Shown here: positions 1 through 7,131 of the stretch, in pieces
How positions within the stretch are numbered: the stretch's first letter is position 1
Layout of the letters: the number at the start of each line of letters is the position of its first letter
Source of the DNA: Mycobacterium sp. 236(2023)
GTDB taxonomy: Bacteria; Actinomycetota; Actinomycetes; Mycobacteriales; Mycobacteriaceae
Length of the DNA stretch: 64,000 nt
Direction: 5' to 3'
Assembly (NCBI RefSeq): GCF_029623955.1
Contig: NZ_JARSBP010000003.1
Span: 434,001-498,000 of the forward strand
Made by a program: the position numbers and the translations under genes
Notes under the pieces: model-generated
The model's input: only the letters and a program-made list of their open reading frames with translations
What the model was told of the DNA's origin: nothing
The model's database searches: none

Positions 1-33
1 GCGGTCGAACGTGACGAATTGTCCAATAGCCCG

Positions 34-768
34 ATGGAGTTTCTCGTGGACAGCAACCTCGGGCTGCCCGTCGACGAGAAGCCGTGGAGCGACATCCTGG
101 CGGGCCTCGGCATCACGACGACGCTCACGAACGACCTCGAGTACCTGGATCGCCGCGTCGAGCGGCACGAGCCCGATGTCGTGTTCATGCCGATCGCGGA
201 TTTTCACCGGCTGCTCCAGAGCGGCGACACCTTCTACCGCGGCTTCGTCCTCGTGACGTCACGGATCACCGGCAGCACCAACCTTCCTAGCGTCCTCGTC
301 GTGCGCAGTGACGACCCGGCCCAGTCCATCGAGGAGCTGCGGGGCGCGACGCTGGGCTACATCAATACCTCGTGTTCGTCGAGCTACTTCTGCCCGGCGA
401 TCGTGTTGCACTCACTCGGCGAGGAGCTCAGGGACTTCTTCGACACCGTGCCGACGGCGCCGTGGCAGGGCCAGATCGATGCGGTTATCGACGGGACGGT
501 CCGGGCGACGATGGTGGTCGAGGACATCTGGCGGGCGACGCCGTCGAACGCTGTTGCGACGAAGGTGATAGGCCGCTACGACGATGCGACGGGCGCGGTG
601 ATCGTCATTCGCGACGGTGTCGACGACTCGGTGCGGGCCGGATTGCTCGAGGCGCTGCTGGCGTGGCAGCCGCGTGCCGATGCTTTGTTCGGTCCGTTCA
701 CGCGCTACCGCGACGACGGCCTTGCGGCGTTCTTCGCTGATATGGATCGCCTGCCCGCGGGCTTCTAG
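34..768 (+). CDS. PhnD-like substrate-binding fold protein, no signal peptide
   Basis: The product (about 244 residues from the ATG at 34) has the type-2 periplasmic binding fold seen in PhnD/SsuA/THI5-like proteins: an N-terminal strand followed by a helix, an internal EELRGATLGYIN segment typical of the hinge region, and a C-terminal helix rich in acidic and aromatic residues. No signal peptide or lipobox is visible, so it is probably cytoplasmic or the frame is N-terminally incomplete. The frame stays open to base 1 and a TTG at 19 is another possible start, so the true start may lie outside the window. The ligand is not predictable. The gene at 13931 has the same general fold. Confidence 0.6.
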   Translation: MEFLVDSNLGLPVDEKPWSDILAGLGITTTLTNDLEYLDRRVERHEPDVVFMPIADFHRLLQSGDTFYRGFVLVTSRITGSTNLPSVLVVRSDDPAQSIEELRGATLGYINTSCSSSYFCPAIVLHSLGEELRDFFDTVPTAPWQGQIDAVIDGTVRATMVVEDIWRATPSNAVATKVIGRYDDATGAVIVIRDGVDDSVRAGLLEALLAWQPRADALFGPFTRYRDDGLAAFFADMDRLPAGF

Positions 769-771
769 CGA

Positions 772-1032
772 CTAGGACTCGCAGGCGATGCCGTTACCGT
801 CGCGGTCCAGGTCGTAGATGTCATCACCAAGCACTTGCACCGGCCCCTGCACGTAGGACGGGCCGTTGCCGCTACCGCCGGCGCAGTCGACGTCGCTATC
901 CACCGGCACGCAGCCGGAGTAATTGGGGTCGCACGACTGTGTTAGCGGATTGAAGGGAGCAGCGTTCGCTATCGGTGCTGCGACCATCGTTGCCGCAAAC
1001 GCCGCTGCCAAAATCGTGAGTCTTGCCCCCAT
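772..1032 (-). CDS. Small secreted Excalibur-type calcium-binding protein
   Basis: This 86-residue protein begins with a signal peptide (hydrophobic run from about residue 5 to 20, likely cleavage after ANA near residue 25). It ends in an Excalibur motif, DLDRDGNGIACE, which is the Asp-rich loop plus Cys known from extracellular calcium-binding domains. Further Cys residues in CDPNYSGC and DVDCAGG suggest disulfides, as expected for an exported protein. The ATG at 1032 was preferred over a GTG at 1041 because it places the signal peptide at the N-terminus. It converges with the preceding gene with only 3 bases between the stop codons. Function beyond calcium or cell-wall association is unknown. 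Confidence 0.8.
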   Translation of the reverse strand: MGARLTILAAAFAATMVAAPIANAAPFNPLTQSCDPNYSGCVPVDSDVDCAGGSGNGPSYVQGPVQVLGDDIYDLDRDGNGIACES

Positions 1033-1269
1033 GTGGCACACAGTAACTCAGGCCGGTGCCGCCGAACTCCAAAAAGAAAATAACGACATCGAATATTTGC
1101 CTGCCGCGGTCACTGGCTTTCGCTTCTGGGTGTCCGGTCCCCAGCTGCCCGAACTTTGGGGCTGCGCGAACGCACCCGGCCGCTGCGGAGTCGACATGCG
1201 ACTGCGGGATAGCCGTCTGTGGGCTGTCGAGGCGGGCTGTCAACGGCACGGGCTGGACGTTTCGCGTTG

Positions 1270-1342
1270 TGCCCCCACCAGGGCTCGAACCTGGGACCTG
1301 CGGATTAAAAGTCCGTAGCTCTACCGACTGAGCTATAGGGGC
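1270..1342 (-). tRNA. tRNA-Lys (anticodon TTT)
   Basis: On the minus strand the cloverleaf is complete. A 7-bp acceptor starts GCCCCTA, the D-arm is TAGCTCAGTCGGTAGAGC, the anticodon loop CTTTTAA reads anticodon TTT, and the T-arm contains GGTTCGAGCC. The discriminator is A at 1270 and CCA is not encoded, as usual in mycobacteria. It is transcribed away from the Glu-Asp-Phe tRNA block that follows. Confidence 0.97.
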
Positions 1343-1387
1343 AGTGTGTCTGTTGTGGACTCGGAAAGGATACGGCACGCAGCCCGT

Positions 1388-1417
1388 TTGAGGATTTGGG
1401 TGTCGGTACCCTAAGCT
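1388..1417 (+). promoter_or_regulatory. Probable sigma-A promoter of the tRNA Glu-Asp-Phe block
   Basis: A TTGAGG -35-like hexamer (1388-1393) is followed after 18 bases by TAAGCT (1412-1417), a TANNNT-type mycobacterial -10. The predicted start near 1424 is about 50 bases upstream of tRNA-Glu. The placement fits a stable-RNA promoter; the assignment is by pattern only. Confidence 0.5.
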
Positions 1418-1472
1418 ATCGAAGCTCCCAACGACTTGAGCGTTGCGAGTACCCCGGAGGAATTCGGAATAG

Positions 1473-1545
1473 GCCCCCATCGTCTAGTGGCCTAGGACGC
1501 CGCCCTTTCACGGCGGTAGCACGGGTTCGAATCCCGTTGGGGGTA
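1473..1545 (+). tRNA. tRNA-Glu (anticodon TTC)
   Basis: The acceptor stem GCCCCCA pairs with TGGGGGT (one G-T pair). The anticodon stem CCGCC/GGCGG encloses the loop CTTTCAC, giving anticodon TTC, and the T-loop is GGTTCGAATCC. Discriminator A at 1545, CCA not encoded. It is the first member of a three-tRNA plus-strand cluster. Confidence 0.97.
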
Positions 1546-1584
1546 CGCGCGACGACCACTTCGGTGGGAGGAGCAGCACAGTAA

Positions 1585-1658
1585 GGCCCTGTGGCGCAGT
1601 TGGTTAGCGCGCCGCCCTGTCACGGCGGAGGTCGCGGGTTCGAGTCCCGTCAGGGTCG
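1585..1658 (+). tRNA. tRNA-Asp (anticodon GTC)
   Basis: The acceptor GGCCCTG pairs with CAGGGTC, the anticodon stem CCGCC/GGCGG holds the loop CTGTCAC (anticodon GTC), and the T-arm contains GGTTCGAGTCC. The discriminator is G, as expected for tRNA-Asp. It lies 39 bases after tRNA-Glu and is probably co-transcribed with it. Confidence 0.97.
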
Positions 1659-1700
1659 CCAGCACGGCGAGGCATTGTGGCTCAGTGTTCGGTGCCGTCC

Positions 1701-1774
1701 GGCCAGGTAGCTCAGTTGGTACGAGCGTCCGCCTGAAAAGCGGAAGGTCGCCGGTTCGATCCCGGCCCTGGCCA
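1701..1774 (+). tRNA. tRNA-Phe (anticodon GAA)
   Basis: The acceptor GGCCAGG pairs with CCTGGCC, the anticodon stem TCCGC/GCGGA holds the loop CTGAAAA (anticodon GAA), and the T-loop is GGTTCGATCC. The discriminator is A at 1774. It is the last tRNA of the block and is followed directly by a terminator hairpin. Confidence 0.97.
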
Positions 1775-1778
1775 CAAC

Positions 1779-1806
1779 AAAGACCATCCGGCAACGGGTG
1801 GTCTTT
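1779..1806 (+). terminator. Intrinsic terminator after the tRNA block
   Basis: The 12-base arm AAAGACCATCCG (1779-1790) pairs with CGGGTGGTCTTT (1795-1806) around a GCAA tetraloop, with one G-T pair. The A-rich and T-rich arm ends give it termination character in both directions. It also sits 12 bases past the end of the convergent VOC gene. Confidence 0.8.
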
Positions 1807-1817
1807 CTCGTTCCGGG

Positions 1818-2204
1818 TCAGCCCACCGCCCAGAACACCTGCCAGGAGTGCCCGTCCGGGTCGTTGAAGCTGCGGCCGTACATGTCGCCGTGGTCCTCGG
1901 TGTCTCCGGCCGTGCCGCCCGCTGCGAGAGCACGGTCCACGAACGCGTCCACGTCCTCGCGGCTGTCGACGCCGAGACACACGACGCACTCTTTGACCTT
2001 CGTGGCGTCGGCCGTCTCGAAGGGATGCAGGGCGTCGAACGCGTCCCGCTGCACCAGCATGGCGAACCAGTTCTCGCCGAGCACCACGGTCGCCGCGGTC
2101 GGCCCGGAGTACGACTCGTTGAATCCGTAGCCGAGATCGCTGAAGAACTTCCGCGACCGTTCGACGTCGGCGACGGGCAGGTTCACGAAGATCGTCTTGT
2201 GCAT
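1818..2204 (-). CDS. VOC (glyoxalase/bleomycin-resistance fold) protein
   Basis: This 128-residue single-domain VOC protein has the typical opening KTIFVNLPVADVERSRKFF, a central FAMLVQ strand, and a closing FNDPDGHSWQVFW motif that normally carries the C-terminal metal ligand region. Proteins of this subgroup (PhnB/YaeR-like) are small metal-dependent isomerases, lyases or binding proteins; the substrate cannot be read from sequence. The ATG at 2204 is chosen because GGAG lies 6-9 bases upstream and the longer frame adds only arginine-rich sequence. The gene is monocistronic, divergent from the chorismate mutase gene, and shares the hairpin at 1779-1806 as terminator. Confidence 0.8.
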   Translation of the reverse strand: MHKTIFVNLPVADVERSRKFFSDLGYGFNESYSGPTAATVVLGENWFAMLVQRDAFDALHPFETADATKVKECVVCLGVDSREDVDAFVDRALAAGGTAGDTEDHGDMYGRSFNDPDGHSWQVFWAVG

Positions 2205-2320
2205 TGGCTGTCTCCTGAGGTTCGGTCCGCGGCGGCCGAGACTCGGCGCCATCGCAGAGTCAGACCGCGACCGCCGCGGGAACTCATCGGACCTGCCCTG
2301 GCCACCACGACTGCGATGTC

Positions 2321-2890
2321 ATGATGTACCCGATGACTCGCCTTCTCGCCTCCGTGTTCCTCCTGTCCGCGCTGGGGACGCTCGTCGCACCCGCTGCGGC
2401 CGCCCAGCCGAACAGCACGCTCGTCGACCTTGTCGATGCCGCGACCCGGAGGCTTCAGGTCGCCGAGCCCGTCGCCGCCAACAAGTTCCACACCGGCGGG
2501 CTCATCGAAGACCCTGCGCGCGAGCAGGTGGTCCTCGACGCGGTGGCCGGCGAGGCGACGACGCTGAACATCGACCCGGCCTATGTGACGACGGCGTTCC
2601 GCGACCAGATCGATGCGACGGTCGCCATCGAGTACACCCGGCTGGCGCAGTGGAAGTTCGACCCCGCGGTCGCGCCCGTCGACTCGCCTGACCTCGCATC
2701 CTCGCGCGGCGTCATCGACGCGCTCAACCGCGAAATGGTCACGCTGATGGCCGACGAGTGGGGCAAGCTCCACTCGCCGGGCTGCCGCGCCGAGCTCGAT
2801 CAGGCCAAGGCCACTGTCGTGCAGCAGCGTGGCCTCGATCCGCTCTACCGCCAGGCCATCGACTTCGCCACCCGGAACTACTGCCGCTGA
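2321..2890 (+). CDS. Secreted chorismate mutase, AroQ gamma class (Rv1885c-like)
   Basis: The product converts chorismate to prephenate, but as an exported enzyme. An N-terminal signal peptide (about residues 6-28, ending AAAA) precedes an all-helical AroQ-gamma domain. Residues aligned from memory to the M. tuberculosis secreted enzyme are conserved with exact spacing: Arg44, Lys55 and Arg67 match its Arg49, Lys60 and Arg72, and the T-VAIEY segment carries the Thr and Glu active-site residues. Two C-terminal Cys (SPGC and NYCR) match the known disulfide. The length of 189 residues is close to the 199-residue homologue. ATGs at 2324 and 2333 are alternative starts. The physiological role of exported chorismate mutase is unresolved. 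Confidence 0.88.
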   Translation: MMYPMTRLLASVFLLSALGTLVAPAAAAQPNSTLVDLVDAATRRLQVAEPVAANKFHTGGLIEDPAREQVVLDAVAGEATTLNIDPAYVTTAFRDQIDATVAIEYTRLAQWKFDPAVAPVDSPDLASSRGVIDALNREMVTLMADEWGKLHSPGCRAELDQAKATVVQQRGLDPLYRQAIDFATRNYCR

Positions 2891-2900
2891 GCATGGGATC

Positions 2901-3485
2901 ATGTCTTCTGACATGAACGATTTTCGCCAGCGGCTTCTCGACGCGCTCGAGGCGTCGATCGCCGAGGACGGTTATCCGAAGACGACGGTCGCCGACATCG
3001 TGCGACGCGCCAAGACGTCGCGCCGCACTTTCTACGAGCATTTCGACAGCAAGGAAGCATGTTTCGTCGCCCTGCTGTCAGACGCCAACGCCGATCAGGT
3101 CCGGCAGATCTCCGAAGCCGTCGATCCGAGCGCGCCGTGGCAGAAGCAGGTTCGCCAGGCGATCGAGGCGTGGATTTCGTCGGGTGAGGCTCGTTCTGCG
3201 TTGATGCTCAGCTGGATTCGTGATGTGCCGTCCATGGGTGCCGTGGCCCGCGGGCTGCAGCGTGATGCGATGGACAACTTCATCGACATGGTCGGGGCGC
3301 TGGGTGCCACCGACGAGTTCCGTGCGGCCGGCATCGGACCGGTGTCGCGTCAGCGGATCATCATGCTGCTGGGCGGTCTGCGGGAACTGACCGCCATCAC
3401 CGTCGAAGAGGGTGGCCGGATGGGCGACGTCACCGACGACGCCGTCGACGCGTCGATCGCGCTACTCAGTCCCCAGGGGAACTGA
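2901..3485 (+). CDS. TetR/AcrR family transcriptional regulator
   Basis: This 194-residue regulator has an N-terminal TetR helix-turn-helix at about residues 20-60 (TTVADIVRRAKTSRRTFYEHF, read as two overlapping short motifs) and an all-helical C-terminal ligand domain. It starts 10 bases after the chorismate mutase stop codon, so the two may be co-transcribed. ATG at 2901 is preferred; ATG at 2913 is possible. The last 20 bases overlap the convergent metallo-hydrolase gene. Ligand and targets are unknown. Confidence 0.85.
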   Translation: MSSDMNDFRQRLLDALEASIAEDGYPKTTVADIVRRAKTSRRTFYEHFDSKEACFVALLSDANADQVRQISEAVDPSAPWQKQVRQAIEAWISSGEARSALMLSWIRDVPSMGAVARGLQRDAMDNFIDMVGALGATDEFRAAGIGPVSRQRIIMLLGGLRELTAITVEEGGRMGDVTDDAVDASIALLSPQGN

Positions 3486-4275
3486 GGGCCTTCGCCCGCT
3501 CGAAGAGCTCGCGGTCGTGGCTGCACAGGATCATCAGGTCCGGGTCCTGCCGGTGATACAGTTCCGTCAGGCGAGAGTGGTTGTCTCTGACCATTTTTCG
3601 ATTTTCTCCGACTGCCATCTCAAACGCGGCCAGAGATTTCGGCATGGGTGGACCGCCAGCGATCTGGCTGACGTGGAAGAACGCATCGCCGGCGTGCAGC
3701 AGCCAGCGGTCGCCCGCGTCGACGGCGACACACGCATGTCCCCGGGTATGTCCGGGCAGTGACACCAGCGCGAAACCCGGCCCGATCTCGGTGAGTTCTT
3801 TGGCGGCGGCGAATCCGCGCCACGCTTCGCCGTCGACGTCGTGTTCGACGATGGTGGGCCTGTGCGCCCATTGCGCCGCGTTGTAGCGGATCCGGTTGGG
3901 GATGGTACGAGATCGCATGGCGTTGAACGCTTCTACAGCCGACACGTGCACCCGGGCGTTGGGGAAGTCGGCGATGCCGCCGATGTGGTCGGAGTCGAAA
4001 TGGGTGGCGATGATGTGGCGGACGTCGGAGAGCGCGAAGCCGAGCTGGGGCAGTTGGGTGGCCGCCGTCTCGGCGTGGTTGAAGTCCGGATGGATGATCT
4101 GGCGCCTGAAAAAGCCGAACTCGCCAGGGTTGTCGCAGTCGCGCGTGCCGAATCCCGTGTCGACGAGCACAAGTCCCGCATCGGACTCGACCAGCAGCAC
4201 ATGGCATACGACAGGAGTCGGAACCCCAATCGGTCGCATCGTCCCGCAGTTCAGATGGTGCACTTTCACAGACAC
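3466..4275 (-). CDS. Metallo-beta-lactamase fold hydrolase (lactonase-like)
   Basis: This 269-residue protein has the MBL core in order: a hydrophobic strand ending VLVDTGFGT, the metal motif THFDSDHIGG near residue 92, SLPGHTRGH, LLHAGDAFF, and a final CSHDRELF. The layout matches AttM/AiiA-like N-acyl homoserine lactonases and related lactone or ester hydrolases. The canonical HxHxDH reads HxDxDH here, so the second His ligand is Asp, which implies altered metal chemistry in site 1. The gene is divergent from the TetR gene at 4353, across a 77-base spacer that holds an inverted repeat, so that TetR is a likely regulator. Confidence 0.75.
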   Translation of the reverse strand: MSVKVHHLNCGTMRPIGVPTPVVCHVLLVESDAGLVLVDTGFGTRDCDNPGEFGFFRRQIIHPDFNHAETAATQLPQLGFALSDVRHIIATHFDSDHIGGIADFPNARVHVSAVEAFNAMRSRTIPNRIRYNAAQWAHRPTIVEHDVDGEAWRGFAAAKELTEIGPGFALVSLPGHTRGHACVAVDAGDRWLLHAGDAFFHVSQIAGGPPMPKSLAAFEMAVGENRKMVRDNHSRLTELYHRQDPDLMILCSHDRELFERAKALSSPGD

Positions 4276-4337
4276 GGCCCCCCGGCGTTGTTCGATCGGT
4301 GCCAGTCAACGGAATCGCCGGTGGACAAGTCAAGCTG

Positions 4338-4350
4338 GGGTAACTTACCC
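4338..4350. promoter_or_regulatory. Inverted repeat over a leaderless -10 (likely TetR operator)
   Basis: GGGTAACTTACCC is a perfect 6-1-6 inverted repeat. It contains TAACTT (4341-4346), a TANNNT -10 located exactly 6 bases before the ATG at 4353. That predicts a leaderless transcript for the TetR gene whose core promoter lies inside the palindrome. This is the usual geometry for autorepression, and it sits in the divergent spacer with the MBL hydrolase gene. Confidence 0.55.
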
Positions 4351-4352
4351 AG

Positions 4353-4958
4353 ATGGTCCGGCCTGCTCAGACGGTGCGCAGTGAGCGCACGAGGGAAGCG
4401 CTGCGCCAAGCTGCCGTGGTGCGTTTCCTGGCTCAGGGCGTGGACGAGACGACCGCAGAGCAGATCGCCGCTGACGCCGGTGTGTCGCTGCGCACGTTCT
4501 ACCGGCACTTCGCGTCCAAGCACGATCTGCTGTTCGCCGACTACGACGCCGGGCTGCACTGGTTTCGTTCGGCGCTGGCGGCGCGCTCGCCGGACGAGCC
4601 GATCATCGATGCGGTGCACACGGCGATCATGGCCTCTCCGTATGACGACTGGGCGGTCGCCAAGATCGCGACGATGCGCTCCCAGGAGCTCGACGCCGGC
4701 CGGATCGTGCGTCACATCCGGCAGGTCGAGGCGGACTTCGCCGAGGCTGTCGAAGAGCACATGACCAAGACCGGCGGGGCCCCGCCCGGCACCGACGAGC
4801 GGATGCGCATCACCGTCACGGCCCGCTGCATCGCGGCCGCGGTGTTCGGGGCCATGGAGGTCTGGATGCTCGGCGAGGACCGTTCGCTGCCGGAGTTGGA
4901 TCGCTTGTGCCGGCATGCGTTGGAGCTTCTGCGCACGGGGATGGAGGGCGGCATGTGA
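4353..4958 (+). CDS. TetR family transcriptional regulator
   Basis: A 201-residue regulator with a clear TetR DNA-binding domain (EQIAADAGVSLRTFYRHF at about residues 38-55) and a helical C-terminal half. The ATG at 4353 is supported by a -10 element 6 bases upstream, giving a leaderless mRNA. The gene is divergent from the metallo-hydrolase and lies 33 bases upstream of the CrtI-like oxidoreductase in the same direction. A 12-bp inverted repeat lies in that short gap, so both neighbours are plausible targets. Confidence 0.88.
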   Translation: MVRPAQTVRSERTREALRQAAVVRFLAQGVDETTAEQIAADAGVSLRTFYRHFASKHDLLFADYDAGLHWFRSALAARSPDEPIIDAVHTAIMASPYDDWAVAKIATMRSQELDAGRIVRHIRQVEADFAEAVEEHMTKTGGAPPGTDERMRITVTARCIAAAVFGAMEVWMLGEDRSLPELDRLCRHALELLRTGMEGGM

Positions 4959-4962
4959 GATT

Positions 4963-4990
4963 CATGTTTTGTCATTATTGACAAAACATG
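4963..4990. promoter_or_regulatory. 12-bp perfect inverted repeat, candidate operator
   Basis: CATGTTTTGTCA (4963-4974) and TGACAAAACATG (4979-4990) form a perfect inverted repeat with a TTAT spacer, directly in front of the oxidoreductase start at 4992. A CATTAT -10-like hexamer lies across its centre. The two-fold symmetry, AT-rich middle and overlap with the start region fit a TetR-type operator. It could also act as a hairpin between the two genes, but no T-tract follows. Confidence 0.6.
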
Positions 4991-4991
4991 G

Positions 4992-6572
4992 ATGCCGTGT
5001 CAGCCTCAGCCGGTGACGGACTTCGATGCGATCGTCGTCGGTGCGGGCCACAACGGGCTTACCGCAGCGGCACTCATGCAACAGGCTGGGTTACGCACCC
5101 TGTGCTTGGATTTCAAGCTCTATGCCGGCGGTATGGCGTCGACGGTCGAACTCTTCGACGGCTTCCGGTTCGAGATCGCCGGGTCGGTGCAGGTTCCGAC
5201 GTCGGCGGTGGTCAGCGACGCGCTCGGGCTCGGCGACCTTCCTACCGTCGACCTCGACATCATGTCGGTGCAGTTGCGCGGCATCGGCGACGATCCGCTG
5301 GTCTACTACACCGATCCGATGAAGCTGCTGACCCATCTCAACGAGGTGCACGGCGCCGAGGCTGTCAATGGCATGGCCGGGCTGATGGCGTGGTGTCTGG
5401 CGCCGACGAGAGCTCTGGGACGGTTCGACGCGGCGCAGCCGCCGAAGACACTCGATGAGATGTTCGCTTGTGCCACCAATGAATTCGAGCGACAGGCGAT
5501 CAGCGACATTCTGTTCGGATCCGTCACCGATGTCCTGGACCGCTACCTGCCCGATCGTGAGAAGCACGGCGCGCTGCGCGGCATGCTCGCGTTCCTCGCC
5601 GTCAACACGACGTATCGCGGACCGTGTACGCCCGGTAGCGCGGCGGCGCTGGCTTTCGGGTTGGCGGTCCCGAACGAAAACGCCACGCTGATCAAGAAAT
5701 TTCACGGCGGCATGGGGGCCGTCACCGAACACCTGCTGCAGATGTTCACCGCGGCGGGCGGTGAACTGCGCCTGCGCAGCAAGGTCGACGAGATCCTCGT
5801 CGAGGGCGGGCGTGTCACCGGTGTCCGTCTGGAAGACGGCTCGACCGTTACCGCGCCGATCGTCGTCTCCAACCTCGCTCCGGACGTGACGGTCAGCACG
5901 CTGATCGACGGCAGCGTGGTCCCTGCAGACATCCGGGAACGTTTCGCTCACATCGACCACCGTGGCAGCTATCTGCAGATGCACTTCGCGCTGGACGGCC
6001 CGCCCACGTTCGCTGCGCCGTACGAGATGCTCAATGATCCCGAATACCAGTCGGCCATCGGCATTTTCACCACACCGGAGGAACTCCAGCAGCAGTGGGA
6101 GGACTCTCAGCGGGGAATCGTGCCCGCCGACCCGGCCATCGCACTGCAGATCCCCTCGGCCAACGATCCCGCTCTCGCACCGCCGGGTAAGCACGCAGTG
6201 TCAGCGTTCTCGCTGTGGTTCCCGCTGTCGGAGGACCGGTCCAGCTACGGCGAGTTGAAGGCGGAGATGGGGCAGCGCGTCATCGACAAGATCACCCGGC
6301 TGGCACCGGATTTCGAGAGCCTCATCCTGCGCCACACCACGTTCACGCCCAAGCACATGGGCACGATGTTCGGTGCTCCCGGCGGTGACTACTGCCACGG
6401 ACTGATTCACCCCGAGCAGATGGGCCGCAACCGTCCCGGGCCGAAAGGCTATGTGGATCAGCCGATCCCGATCGACGGGCTCTATCTCGCCAGCGCAGGC
6501 TGCCACGGCGGTCCGGGTATCACGTTCATCCCCGGGTACAACGCGGCGCAGGAGGCGCTCGCGGATCGCTAG
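4992..6572 (+). CDS. Phytoene-desaturase-like FAD-dependent oxidoreductase (PYROXD2/CrtI family)
   Basis: This 526-residue flavoprotein opens with a Rossmann dinucleotide fold, DFDAIVVGAGHNGLTAAA, followed by the CrtI-type amino-oxidase region. It ends with the family signature LYLASAGCHGGPGITFIPGY, where the C-terminal Gly-rich segment contacts FAD. Family members desaturate or oxidise carotenoid-like or other hydrophobic substrates; the exact substrate is unknown and no other carotenoid genes are nearby. The start at 4992 lies next to the inverted repeat at 4963-4990; a GTG at 5013 is an alternative. Its stop codon overlaps that of the convergent small gene at 6569. Confidence 0.82.
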   Translation: MPCQPQPVTDFDAIVVGAGHNGLTAAALMQQAGLRTLCLDFKLYAGGMASTVELFDGFRFEIAGSVQVPTSAVVSDALGLGDLPTVDLDIMSVQLRGIGDDPLVYYTDPMKLLTHLNEVHGAEAVNGMAGLMAWCLAPTRALGRFDAAQPPKTLDEMFACATNEFERQAISDILFGSVTDVLDRYLPDREKHGALRGMLAFLAVNTTYRGPCTPGSAAALAFGLAVPNENATLIKKFHGGMGAVTEHLLQMFTAAGGELRLRSKVDEILVEGGRVTGVRLEDGSTVTAPIVVSNLAPDVTVSTLIDGSVVPADIRERFAHIDHRGSYLQMHFALDGPPTFAAPYEMLNDPEYQSAIGIFTTPEELQQQWEDSQRGIVPADPAIALQIPSANDPALAPPGKHAVSAFSLWFPLSEDRSSYGELKAEMGQRVIDKITRLAPDFESLILRHTTFTPKHMGTMFGAPGGDYCHGLIHPEQMGRNRPGPKGYVDQPIPIDGLYLASAGCHGGPGITFIPGYNAAQEALADR

Positions 6573-6721
6573 GTCGCGGGGCCGCTCGGGGTGGCGCCGC
6601 CCTCGTCGGACCAGTCGCCGCCTTCGCGGTCGGCACCCTTGGACGGATCACTGACCACATCGTCATCCGTGTTGGCGGGCGCGGTGTCCGTCTCGGTGGT
6701 TTTCGGCTTGTCTTTCGTCAC
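6569..6721 (-). CDS. 50-residue acidic small protein (unrecorded small ORF)
   Basis: A GTG-initiated frame encodes 50 residues with strongly biased, protein-like composition: a Lys/Thr-rich head (MTKDKPKTTETD) and an acidic, Gly-rich tail (DPSKGADREGGDWSDEGGAT) ending in GPAT. An in-frame TAA upstream excludes a longer version. It begins 32 bases downstream of the Zn-finger-UBP gene on the same strand, so the two probably form a transcript. Its last bases overlap the stop of the convergent oxidoreductase. The composition suggests an unstructured cytosolic protein. No function is known; similar short acidic proteins are, as far as recalled, common in mycobacteria. Confidence 0.6.
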   Translation of the reverse strand: MTKDKPKTTETDTAPANTDDDVVSDPSKGADREGGDWSDEGGATPSGPAT

Positions 6722-6753
6722 GGCGCTGGGTTACCCCAGCAGCGGATTTTCAT

Positions 6754-7107
6754 TCAGCCGCGGCGAGCCTGCAGCTGCTCCATCCAGTCGGCGGGCACCC
6801 GACCCCGCGGACCGGGCACGCTTTCGTCGGCAGGTCTGCTCTCCGGGGCGGCCAGTTCGGGCCCGTCGTAGTAGGCGTTGGTGTCGTAATTCCAGAACCA
6901 GTCCTCGCCGGGCTCGAACGACCGGATGATCGGATGGCCCTCGGCGCGCCAGTGCGCGGATGCGTGCTTGGCCGGGGAGTCGTCGCAGCAGCCGATGTGC
7001 CCGCAGGCGGCGCACCGACGCAGATGCACCCACCATCCGCCTGCGGCGTCGCACTCGACGCATCCTGTACCGCTGGGGGGAACCGTCGGATCGACCGCAT
7101 CGCTCAC
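6754..7107 (-). CDS. UBP-type zinc-finger protein
   Basis: This 117-residue protein carries a compact ZnF-UBP domain: Cys16 and Cys19, Cys32 and Cys35 within RRCAACGHIGCC, and His48, His52 and His58 within KHASAHWRAEGHPIIRSF. This matches the Cys/His spacing of the ubiquitin-hydrolase-type zinc finger. The domain is followed by EPGEDWFWNYD, the usual end of the bacterial single-domain version. In eukaryotes the finger binds the ubiquitin C-terminus; in actinobacteria the partner is unknown. It is divergent from nothing nearby, lies 24 bases after the DUF445 gene, and is followed by the 50-residue acidic protein. Confidence 0.85.
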   Translation of the reverse strand: MSDAVDPTVPPSGTGCVECDAAGGWWVHLRRCAACGHIGCCDDSPAKHASAHWRAEGHPIIRSFEPGEDWFWNYDTNAYYDGPELAAPESRPADESVPGPRGRVPADWMEQLQARRG

Positions 7108-7131
7108 GTTCGCGAGCCTATCCGTGCCCGG

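Noticed and set aside
1270..1774. tRNA block as an integration site of a mobile element
   Set aside because: No integrase gene, tRNA 3'-end duplication or flanking repeat was found in the window.
4988..5458. ATG at 4988 as the start of the oxidoreductase gene
   Set aside because: It is in a different frame from the Rossmann-fold protein; the correct frame starts at 4992 (or GTG 5013).
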